From NCBI GenBank assembly GCA_024277605.1, contig JAJRUU010000065.1:1-5038 (forward strand): a DNA stretch of 5,038 nucleotides, given 5' to 3'. This DNA comes from a bacterium (GTDB taxonomy: Bacteria > SZUA-182 > SZUA-191 > JAJRXT01). The first letter of the stretch is position 1; the number at the start of each line of letters is the position of its first letter. The translations under genes were made by a program, and so were the position numbers. The notes beneath the pieces are model-generated. The model ran no database searches. It saw only the letters and a list, made by a program, of their open reading frames with translations, and was not told where the DNA came from. Shown piece after piece: positions 1 through 5,038 of this stretch.

Positions 1-1
1 C

Positions 2-232
2 GACCCGCATGAGCCGATCACCCGGCGGCTTATCGAAATAGCCCGCCTGTTATATCAAGACAAAGACCCGTACCAGGAGATATATGGAGGGGATATAACA
101 AAATGCGGTGTTACCCCGCCATCACGCCGCATCAATCAAAAGGCATTGTATAAAACCATCAAGGAAATCGTCACCTCCTGCCTCAAATGCAAACAATTCG
201 TGATTGGGGTCATCGAGCCGACAGACTCCTAG
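2..232 (+). CDS. C-terminal fragment of an unrecognised protein (5' end outside window)
   Basis: The frame is open from base 2 to a TAG at 230-232, giving 76 residues with no start, so the gene begins to the left of the window. The residues look protein-like: it opens DPHEPITRRLIEIARLLYQD and has a Lys-rich stretch near the end that includes a CLKC pair (CxxC). I do not recognise a family. It converges on the minus-strand tonB-like gene. Its stop codon lies inside the left terminal inverted repeat of the 229-342 element, so its native C-terminus may have been altered when that element arrived. Codon use looks ordinary, but the fragment is short and could be an old, decayed gene. Confidence covers the coding call only. 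Confidence 0.5.
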   Translation, partial: DPHEPITRRLIEIARLLYQDKDPYQEIYGGDITKCGVTPPSRRINQKALYKTIKEIVTSCLKCKQFVIGVIEPTDS

Positions 233-342
233 TGTCATCATGTCAAGTCTGTCATGCCGGACTTGATCCGGCATCCAAAGCTTGTGGATTCCCGCCTTCG
301 CGGGAATGACAATCATACGTTACATGGATGACATGACACTAG
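229..342. repeat. MITE-like palindromic repeat between convergent genes
   Basis: The 114-bp element is bounded by perfect 10-bp terminal inverted repeats, CTAGTGTCAT at 229-238 and ATGACACTAG at 333-342. Similarity of the ends continues imperfectly inward. Inside are two hairpins. ATGCCGGA (254-261) pairs with TCCGGCAT (267-274) across a 5-nt loop. ATTCCCGC (288-295) pairs with GCGGGAAT (300-307) across the loop CTTC. No protein is encoded; the minus-strand frame open across it is a by-product of the repeat. The TAG in each terminus is the stop codon of the flanking gene on that side. Neither hairpin has a clear T-tract, so it is not a classic intrinsic terminator, although folded RNA here could still protect or end both convergent transcripts. 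A target-site duplication cannot be separated from the CTAG ends. Confidence 0.75.
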
Positions 343-1136
343 TCCAACTTAAAAGAAATAGTTAAACTGAGCGTAAGTTTTTCGCTGGCTGCTTTTTCAG
401 GGAGCGCTGAGAAAGGGCCAGCCAGCTTTATGGTTTTAATTGCCGCCCGGCTTAAAATGTCATAGGCTGAATGTATTATTCTAATATCACTCACCTGACC
501 ATCCTTTAATATTAAAAACTTAACCGACACATTCCCCTCAATTCCCGATCTTTTGGCCGAGCGTGGATAGATTAGCTGTTCGTTTATCCTGTGCTTAATC
601 ATTTCCTGATAGCGCAGCATTTCATCAGCCCTAATATTTCCATTTTCACGGGTTGGTAATGGAACCTTACTAAAGCCCAATCTGCTTTCCAGCCCGGAAT
701 AATAGGAAGGACTAACCGTCGCTCGGCTCCTGGGAGACACACTCCGATAATCAAAGCTAACATGCTTAACTAACCTGTCAGGCTTGGTATCGGCTCTGGG
801 GTAGAAAATCTGCTTGCGGGATTCCCGCTTTTTATTATCTGCCACGTTGATTTTATTTAATATCAACCCACTGGCTGAATGGGTGTAAAAATCAGGCATC
901 GAACCTGCCTGCACCGGCTTACCCACTGTTATTGTTATCCGCTCGGACGTAATATTTTCTACCGAATGCTGCGGCTTAAGCATTTGGCATAATATAGCGC
1001 CTGCCACATCTTGTTTGTCATCAATGATTGGTTTACGATATATTCTCATCGATGAGAGCAACAACAAGTGTAGCATGACGGAAATAACGATGCAGCTGAT
1101 TTTTAGTCTATTAACACCCATAAGCTGACTATTCAC
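339..1136 (-). CDS. TonB-like energy transducer (TonB C-terminal domain)
   Basis: This is an inner-membrane protein that would carry proton-motive energy to an outer-membrane receptor. Near the N-terminus is one membrane segment (about residues 11-30) containing SVMLH, the Ser-x3-His spacing used by TonB to contact ExbB/ExbD. The C-terminal 76 residues match a TonB_C domain: YPRSAKRSGIEGNV at about 190-203, then KDGQV, a D-I-L..AA-I segment, GPF and a final beta strand ending FKLD. The linker of about 150 residues lacks the usual Pro-Glu/Pro-Lys repeats, which is unusual. The GTG start at 1136 overlaps the preceding 58-aa gene by 8 nt. An ATG at 1121 is a strong alternative and puts the Ser/His at positions 14/18, close to E. 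coli TonB. Neither start has a well-spaced Shine-Dalgarno, so coupling to the upstream gene is likely. ExbB and ExbD are absent from the window. The stop codon is supplied by the 229-342 repeat. Confidence 0.88.
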   Translation of the reverse strand: MNSQLMGVNRLKISCIVISVMLHLLLLSSMRIYRKPIIDDKQDVAGAILCQMLKPQHSVENITSERITITVGKPVQAGSMPDFYTHSASGLILNKINVADNKKRESRKQIFYPRADTKPDRLVKHVSFDYRSVSPRSRATVSPSYYSGLESRLGFSKVPLPTRENGNIRADEMLRYQEMIKHRINEQLIYPRSAKRSGIEGNVSVKFLILKDGQVSDIRIIHSAYDILSRAAIKTIKLAGPFSALPEKAASEKLTLSLTISFKLD

Positions 1137-1305
1137 GCCTTAGTTTATTGAGCAATACCATAAAGAGGATCCCCACCCCGGCGCCAACGCACCCAAAACA
1201 GGAGCTACAATTACTCCCGGGGCACCTGGAGAGCGAAAACAGCCCGGCTAATCCACCGGATGCGCCAAACATGCCGGAAAACAGTTTATGCTTTAAGCTT
1301 TTCAT
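1129..1305 (-). CDS. 58-aa four-cysteine membrane miniprotein
   Basis: The ATG at 1305 is chosen because AGGAGG (1320-1315, minus strand) lies 9 nt upstream; a TTG at 1311 would be only 3 nt from it. The product has a basic N-terminus (MKSLKHK), a Gly-rich hydrophobic segment at about 8-26, a Cys loop RCPGSNCSSCFGC with C28, C33, C36 and C39 (Cx4Cx2Cx2C), a second Gly-rich hydrophobic segment at about 40-52 and a basic tail NKLRRE. By the positive-inside rule this suggests a membrane hairpin with the cysteines facing the periplasm. The loop could hold an Fe-S cluster or another thiophilic metal; that is inference. It overlaps the polyferredoxin gene by 20 nt and the tonB-like gene (GTG start) by up to 8 nt, so it is translated as part of the operon. 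I know of no named family for it. The strong ribosome site, the tight overlaps and the patterned cysteines argue that it is real. Confidence 0.75.
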   Translation of the reverse strand: MKSLKHKLFSGMFGASGGLAGLFSLSRCPGSNCSSCFGCVGAGVGILFMVLLNKLRRE

Positions 1306-2128
1306 AAGCAATAGCCTCCTTAGGACATACGTTCTCGCACACTCTACAGGGTATGCAGGAGAGTTGATCTACGTGAGCCTTGCCCTCCGACTCTTCAAGC
1401 GCCCAAGTGGGACACACTGCGGCACAGGCCATACAGCCGTTGCATTTTGATTTTTCCACCCGTACCCTCCTACCGAATTTTAGGCCGATCCTGTTTGAGA
1501 GGGCATCTAGCGCACCGACAGGGCACAGCAGGTTACAGTATGCTCTCCCCCCTTTGGCGAAGAGACCCAACACTATCACCAGACCCAGGCTTATTAAACC
1601 TGCGGTTCGCATGAAAAATGCCATATCGGCCCCCAAAAACGCTGCTCCAAACATGCGGGGGATGGTGGCGAAATTACAATATCTACAGCATAGACTGCCA
1701 AGACCGAAGACCGGCGCCAGGAAAAAGACCGCCAGATACCCATATCTAAAAGAAGCTGCCGGTATACTTGAGTAATTAATTTTTAAAAACTTAGGCACCA
1801 GGCGGCTGCCAAGCTCCATGGTACCTCCCACGGGACACAGGTGGCTGCACCAGTACCTGCCCAGAAAGAAGCTGGTAAATAGTATCCCCAACACCAGCGC
1901 CACCCCCATATAGCTTCTCAAAAAACCCATAAAAAACTGTTCGCCGCTCATTCCGGCCCGCCACACAAAAAACATCCGAGGACACCAAGCGCCGCAAAAA
2001 TTACTGTCTTTCGTAAACTGAAACAGAAACGATAAGGGCGGCAGGAACATGGTAATACTGCCCAGCATAATCCAATACCTGTACCTTATCCAGAAGCTTA
2101 CCTTAACAGGCTTAGTGTCTTTCGGCAT
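1286..2128 (-). CDS. NapH/NosR-type membrane polyferredoxin (4Fe-4S binding protein)
   Basis: The 280-aa integral membrane iron-sulfur protein resembles the NapH/CcoG/NosR C-terminal family, which moves electrons between the quinone pool or cytoplasm and periplasmic acceptors. About four hydrophobic segments are visible (near 18-38, 73-92, 129-147 and 174-192). Cys motifs in order are C45-x3-C49-P, C94-x3-C98-P, C147-C148-x2-C151, C198-x3-C202-P, then two ferredoxin motifs, C229-x2-C232-x2-C235-x3-C239-P and C258-x2-C261-x2-C264-x3-C268-P. The last two indicate two [4Fe-4S] clusters, probably cytoplasmic. Two Cx3CP motifs next to membrane helices are the family hallmark; the first Cx3CP and the CCxxC are additional. 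The start is ATG with GGGAGG 6 nt upstream, overlapping the preceding gene by 17 nt. No NapG, NosZ or oxidase subunit is adjacent. The TonB-receptor context suggests redox processing of an imported ligand, which is inferred. Confidence 0.9.
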   Translation of the reverse strand: MPKDTKPVKVSFWIRYRYWIMLGSITMFLPPLSFLFQFTKDSNFCGAWCPRMFFVWRAGMSGEQFFMGFLRSYMGVALVLGILFTSFFLGRYWCSHLCPVGGTMELGSRLVPKFLKINYSSIPAASFRYGYLAVFFLAPVFGLGSLCCRYCNFATIPRMFGAAFLGADMAFFMRTAGLISLGLVIVLGLFAKGGRAYCNLLCPVGALDALSNRIGLKFGRRVRVEKSKCNGCMACAAVCPTWALEESEGKAHVDQLSCIPCRVCENVCPKEAIAYEKLKA

Positions 2129-2615
2129 GCGCTACCTCCCCACCTGCTTTACTTGCTTTAAATATCAGCGGCACCCTTAATACAGACTTGTTCGTTTTCG
2201 TGTCGTATAGTGCAAGCCTATATTCGCCTTTTATGCTGTCTGCGTCAGCCTGTTTTCTAATTACCACCCACAGGGAGATCCTATCCTTTGGATTCAGGTT
2301 ATAAAGGATATTGTCTATAAACTTAGGCGACTTACGCAACCCAAGGTCAATAACCGGGGCTGAGGCATAAATTTTATGCTCCAGCTTAGGATTTCCCTCA
2401 AGCGCTACTCGCACATCGCCCCGGTAAGGGGGGATAACGGTAGCGGTAGCTATCAGGGTATAGGAGTCCTTCCCGCTTATAAAATGCGCCGCATGTTTTA
2501 CTGCACCCCCATCGGCCTTAATCAGGCCGATGGAATGTGCTGAATCACCAAAGCGGTAGGTTGCACCCAGAAGGGATACGCCCACCGCTAAGATAAAAAA
2601 GATGGTTTTTTTCAT
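2112..2615 (-). CDS. 167-aa exported or membrane-anchored protein of unknown family
   Basis: The N-terminus MKKTIFFILAVGVSLLGA is a signal peptide or single membrane anchor. No clean AxA cleavage site or lipobox Cys is visible, so anchoring is possible. The remaining roughly 145 residues alternate hydrophobic and polar residues in short stretches (TLIATATVIPPY, RISLWVVIRK, YRLALYDTK, RVPLIFKA), which suggests a beta-sandwich periplasmic domain. It has no cysteines. Histidines cluster near the mature N-terminus (H27, H41, H44) and at the C-terminus (AHAERH), so metal contact is conceivable but unproven. AAGGAG lies 7 nt before the ATG. The 3' end overlaps the polyferredoxin gene by 17 nt, implying a shared pathway, perhaps as a periplasmic partner or electron acceptor of that protein. 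I do not recognise the family. The repeat element at 2634-2768 ends only about 6 nt upstream of the ribosome site. Confidence 0.82.
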   Translation of the reverse strand: MKKTIFFILAVGVSLLGATYRFGDSAHSIGLIKADGGAVKHAAHFISGKDSYTLIATATVIPPYRGDVRVALEGNPKLEHKIYASAPVIDLGLRKSPKFIDNILYNLNPKDRISLWVVIRKQADADSIKGEYRLALYDTKTNKSVLRVPLIFKASKAGGEVAHAERH

Positions 2616-2628
2616 TTTGTTACTCCTT
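2616..2628 (-). promoter_or_regulatory. Ribosome binding site of the 167-aa protein gene
   Basis: On the minus strand AAGGAG (2628-2623) is followed by 7 nt and then the ATG at 2615. It lies just outside the terminal inverted repeat of the neighbouring repeat element, so the element did not disrupt it. Confidence 0.7.
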
Positions 2629-2633
2629 AAGGG

Positions 2634-2768
2634 TGATGGTTTCGCAAAAAGTCAGAAAACATACATTCCTGTCATTCCCGTGCAAACGGGAATCCAGTAT
2701 TTTTAGCTAGTTAAGTTCAGGGTAGATTCCCGCTTTCGCGGGAATGACGCCTTTTTACGAAACCATCA
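2634..2768. repeat. Second MITE-like palindromic repeat, inside the gene cluster
   Basis: The 135-bp element has 18-bp terminal inverted repeats with one mismatch, TGATGGTTTCGCAAAAAG at 2634-2651 and CTTTTTACGAAACCATCA at 2751-2768. It contains two hairpins. ATTCCCGT (2674-2681) pairs with ACGGGAAT (2686-2693) around a GCAA tetraloop. ATTCCCGC (2726-2733) pairs with GCGGGAAT (2738-2745) around TTTC. These two units are inverted relative to each other, so a larger fold is also possible. The second shares 23 of 24 bases (2725-2748) with 287-310 in the other element, yet the terminal repeats of the two elements differ. It starts 8 nt after the receptor's stop codon. In RNA it could stabilise the receptor message, end part of transcription, or separate its level from the downstream genes. 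Confidence 0.78.
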
Positions 2769-2776
2769 AGGGTGCC

Positions 2777-4891
2777 TCAAAATTTATAACTGATGCCTGC
2801 CATCCAGGTTCGGGGAGCAGCAGGGGTATACCTGGTAGTACCGTAGGACTTGGTAACCTTGGCGGCATATTCCTCATCAAATATATTATCCAGCACAATG
2901 AAGAGGCGGGCATAATTCCAGTCGTAACCCAGTCTGGCATTGACTACGGTAAAGCCTTCATAGGTTTCACTGTTGGCCGCATCCACATAGTATTTCTCCC
3001 AGGTATTCGTATTCAGCCTGGCATTAACTCCGCTTGAGTGAACATAATCTAAAAATACGCTGTACTGATGCTCAGGCACCAACGGCATCCGGTTACCGTT
3101 TCTGGAGTAGCTTGTTACACTCCCTCTCTCACTTTTCATTTCCTCGAATTCTTCAAAGGTGAAATCACTGTAAGAATAACTTACTCCCAGATAAAGCCCG
3201 CTAAGAACTTGCACCTTGCCGGATAACTCTATTCCCTGGTGCAAGGTTTCACCGGCATTATCATATAAGGTAACCCCAGCCTCATCCATTAGCTTTATAA
3301 TCTCATCCTCGATAGATGTGTAGAACAGTGCCACATCAAGGCTGTGCCCACCGCTAAACCTTCCCTTAAGACCAACCTCATAATTTATGGCTTCCTGCGG
3401 TTTGAGGTCAGTATTGGTGCCCAATTCACCCTGAGTGGGGGTTTGAAATCCGGTACCCACTGCGCCATAGACACTTACATCATCTATAAGCGTATAGTTT
3501 ACGCCTATCCGGGGGCTGAATTTTCTCAAGGTCTTAGCCTCATCTATAATCACCGGGGCCTCCTCATAACCGAAAAAACTTTCTCCGGGAGGGCGGACGA
3601 AGATATAGCCCCAATCCAAAAATTCTTCCTCGTCAAGATCGAAAGCCACCTCATCATAGCGAACCCCAACATCAATCACTAAATCATCAATAGGCCGCAG
3701 AGATTCCTGGAGATAAACACCCCATTTTTCCACTTTGTTACTGTCTTTGCTCATTAGTTCTCCGATAGCATCGGAGGAAGTATACGGCGGTTTGGGGTTT
3801 GAATCACGATAGGCATATTTTTTTGAGTCACGATCATCTATTTGGCCTGAAAATCCCCCAGTAAGCGTATTTTCGGTACCCCACAATTTATGTGGGATAT
3901 CCAACTGGAGTTCCGCCCCGAAAACATCAGAACCACCGTCGTTTATTCCCGAAGGCACAGGATGGAAGTGCTCCCAATTTTGAAAGTAAAGTTGGCTCTT
4001 AACCTCATAGCCCCCGGGAAATTCCTTCTCATAGCCCAGGGTCAGGCGAGCGGTTTTACTGTTTCGGCCACAGTTGGGCCAGATTGAGCTGGCCTGGGTT
4101 GGGTCATCCTCAAATTCCTCTTTGGTCAAGCTTGAGGGCAACTCCAAATCAGCTTCAGAATAACTCAGCAGCAGATTAACACTGGAGGTATCATCAATAA
4201 GATAGTCGAACTTGGCGTTTAGCTGGTTGGTGTCAAATTCGTTATGCTTCCGCCAGGAATCGGTGGAGCGGCGGCTGCCGCTTAGGAAATAAAAGAGCCT
4301 ATCATTATAATTTCCGCCATAGGAGAGGTTAAAATTATGACCGTCATCAGAACCAACAGCGCTTTTAAACCCTAAGCCCTGATAAGCTGCTGAGTCCTTG
4401 GTGATGATGTTAATCACCCCACCGGCGGCATTAGCGCCGTACAGGGTAGAGTTGGGGCCTTTTAAAACCTCTATCCGCTCAATTAAAGCAGTATCCACCA
4501 CATCCAGCCGGGTGAGGCTGTCCGGGTCGGTGATGGGGATACCATCCACCATTATCATAATCTCGCGCACTCCATAAGCGGCTTTAGCCCCGGCGCCCCT
4601 GATGATGATATGGGTGTCATAGGCGCCGTTTGAGCTTTGCGCCTGAACACCGGCCAGGTTTTCCAGCACCTCTCCCAGGTTCCAGCCCTGATGCTTTTCG
4701 ATTTCTTCCTTAGAGATCACATCAACGGCTGCCGGAACCTCCGTAATTTTCCTTTCGGTCCTGGTACCGGTAACCACCACCTCCCCTAAGGCCACCGTCG
4801 ATTCAGCTTTAGCATCTGACGCCGCGGCAGAACTACCCCAGAGCAGCACTGGTGTAAGCATAACTAAAACAGCTAATAATTTTATTCTCAT
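2777..4891 (-). CDS. TonB-dependent outer-membrane receptor
   Basis: The 704-aa receptor has the normal length and order for the BtuB/CirA/FepA-like superfamily. A signal peptide, MRIKLLAVLVMLTPVLLWGS followed by SAAASDA, is cleaved near residue 24-27. A TonB box lies at about 37-43 (EVVVTGT). The plug domain spans about 48-165, with VPAAVDVIS, IIIRG, VDGIPI, IERIEVLKGP and LYGANAAGGVINIIT. A long beta-barrel follows, with NIFDEEYA near the end and a C-terminal YKF whose final Phe is the outer-membrane assembly signal. The ATG at 4891 is preferred because the signal peptide begins there and AAGGGA lies about 11 nt upstream; an in-frame TTG at 4933 would add 14 non-signal residues. The substrate cannot be read from sequence; iron chelate, haem, cobalamin or another metal complex are all possible. 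A TonB partner is encoded four genes downstream. The gene appears intact with no frameshift. Confidence 0.96.
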   Translation of the reverse strand: MRIKLLAVLVMLTPVLLWGSSAAASDAKAESTVALGEVVVTGTRTERKITEVPAAVDVISKEEIEKHQGWNLGEVLENLAGVQAQSSNGAYDTHIIIRGAGAKAAYGVREIMIMVDGIPITDPDSLTRLDVVDTALIERIEVLKGPNSTLYGANAAGGVINIITKDSAAYQGLGFKSAVGSDDGHNFNLSYGGNYNDRLFYFLSGSRRSTDSWRKHNEFDTNQLNAKFDYLIDDTSSVNLLLSYSEADLELPSSLTKEEFEDDPTQASSIWPNCGRNSKTARLTLGYEKEFPGGYEVKSQLYFQNWEHFHPVPSGINDGGSDVFGAELQLDIPHKLWGTENTLTGGFSGQIDDRDSKKYAYRDSNPKPPYTSSDAIGELMSKDSNKVEKWGVYLQESLRPIDDLVIDVGVRYDEVAFDLDEEEFLDWGYIFVRPPGESFFGYEEAPVIIDEAKTLRKFSPRIGVNYTLIDDVSVYGAVGTGFQTPTQGELGTNTDLKPQEAINYEVGLKGRFSGGHSLDVALFYTSIEDEIIKLMDEAGVTLYDNAGETLHQGIELSGKVQVLSGLYLGVSYSYSDFTFEEFEEMKSERGSVTSYSRNGNRMPLVPEHQYSVFLDYVHSSGVNARLNTNTWEKYYVDAANSETYEGFTVVNARLGYDWNYARLFIVLDNIFDEEYAAKVTKSYGTTRYTPAAPRTWMAGISYKF

Positions 4892-4925
4892 GTTTGTTTT
4901 TTTCCCTTGTAACAACAGATAAACT

Positions 4926-4955
4926 GATAACAATGCTTATCGAATAAACTACCAA
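4926..4955 (-). promoter_or_regulatory. Candidate receptor promoter with overlapping operator-like dyad
   Basis: Reading the minus strand, TTGGTA (4955-4950) and TGTTAT (4932-4927) are separated by 17 nt, each matching 4 of 6 consensus -35 and -10 bases. The inverted repeat GATAA-N6-TTATC (4926-4941) covers part of the spacer and the -10. Its half-sites resemble those of Fur boxes (GATAAT), and more GATAAA-type units lie at 4919-4923 and 4964-4969, but the spacing is not that of a standard Fur site. Repression by a metal sensor would fit a TonB receptor gene; it is a weak inference in AT-rich DNA. Confidence 0.3.
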
Positions 4956-4981
4956 TAAGACGTTGATAAAGTTAATAGTAA

Positions 4982-5017
4982 AACCAGAACAAGTTCTGCC
5001 CAGAACTTGTTCTGGTT
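4982..5017 (-). terminator. Perfect 17-bp hairpin, possible terminator of a preceding minus-strand gene
   Basis: AACCAGAACAAGTTCTG (4982-4998) and its exact complement (5001-5017) flank only CC. On the minus strand the stem runs into TTTTAC, a short U-tract, so termination in that direction is plausible. The plus-strand side is followed by AAAACTCCC, with no T-tract. Each arm is itself a near-palindrome (CAGAAC-AA-GTTCTG type), so a protein-binding site or mobile repeat is an alternative. Confidence 0.45.
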
Positions 5018-5036
5018 AAAACTCCCAGGTTGCCTT
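5016..5036 (-). CDS. Possible C-terminal end of a preceding minus-strand gene
   Basis: One minus-strand frame at the right edge reads KATWEF followed by TAA (5018-5016), immediately before the hairpin. A final Phe after alternating residues is typical of outer-membrane beta-barrel proteins, and stop-then-hairpin is the usual gene end. Only six codons are visible, so this is a guess from context; another frame is also open through the edge. Confidence 0.2.
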   Translation of the reverse strand, partial: KATWEF

Positions 5037-5038
5037 AG

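Noticed and set aside
103..153. 16-codon plus-strand frame after a GGAGGGG stretch
   Set aside because: The Shine-Dalgarno-like bases are about 12 nt away, the product is tiny and patternless, and another frame is open across the whole stretch.
288..307. Intrinsic terminator at the GC-rich hairpin of the first repeat
   Set aside because: The stem is good, but neither strand has a T-tract after it, so only weak or factor-dependent termination could be argued.
122..316. Minus-strand 64-codon frame
   Set aside because: It runs through the palindromic repeat and antisense to the open plus-strand frame at 2-232; the PAKAGIH...PDQVRHD residues are the usual translation of this repeat type.
1148..1775. 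Two plus-strand frames (1148-1450 and 1380-1775)
   Set aside because: They lie antisense to the polyferredoxin and miniprotein genes, whose motifs are unmistakable; neither has a recognisable domain.
1791..1997. Minus-strand 68-codon frame
   Set aside because: It is an alternative frame wholly within the polyferredoxin gene, with no independent support.
229..2768. CRISPR array or transposase-bearing insertion sequence
   Set aside because: There are only two dissimilar repeat elements 2.3 kb apart, with no regular spacers and no transposase reading frame.
2744..4087. Frames overlapping the receptor gene (2744-3037, 3344-3682 and 3890-4087 on plus; 2755-2940 on minus)
   Set aside because: All overlap the receptor in other frames or on the other strand, and show no domain or initiation signals.
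4889..4933. TTG start for the receptor at 4933
   Set aside because: It would put 14 polar/aliphatic residues before an already complete signal peptide; the ATG at 4891 has its own Shine-Dalgarno.

Overview
The window is a compact minus-strand gene cluster from a Gram-negative (diderm) bacterium. The outer membrane is implied by a complete TonB-dependent receptor with a signal peptide, TonB box and C-terminal Phe, and by a TonB-type energy transducer. A NapH/NosR-type polyferredoxin and ATTCCCGC...GCGGGAAT intergenic palindromes would fit an anaerobe or facultative anaerobe such as a Desulfobacterota- or Nitrospirota-like lineage. That placement is an inference; nothing here fixes the taxon.

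Layout, left to right. 2-232 (+) is the 3' end of an unrecognised gene. 229-342 is a 114-bp MITE-like palindromic repeat whose terminal inverted repeats contain the TAG stop codons of both converging genes. Then comes the minus-strand cluster, in transcription order from the right: TonB-dependent receptor (4891-2777), a second repeat element (2768-2634) in the intercistronic gap, a 167-aa exported or anchored protein of unknown family (2615-2112), a membrane polyferredoxin (2128-1286), a 58-aa four-cysteine membrane miniprotein (1305-1129), and a TonB-like transducer (1136-339). The last four genes overlap by 17, 20 and 8 nt, so they form a translationally coupled operon. The receptor is probably part of it but is separated by the repeat. 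Upstream of the receptor lie a candidate promoter with an operator-like dyad and a perfect 17-bp-stem hairpin, which may terminate a preceding minus-strand gene.

How the genes may work together (inference): the receptor imports a scarce ligand such as a metal chelate, haem or cobalamin-like compound across the outer membrane. The dedicated TonB supplies energy, presumably with ExbB/ExbD encoded elsewhere. The polyferredoxin, the Cys miniprotein and the 167-aa protein would form an inner-membrane/periplasmic redox module acting on the ligand or its metal. No ABC transporter, ExbB/ExbD or periplasmic binding protein is present. The coupled block of unknown exported protein, polyferredoxin and Cys miniprotein next to TonB transport genes is the best candidate for an undescribed system here.
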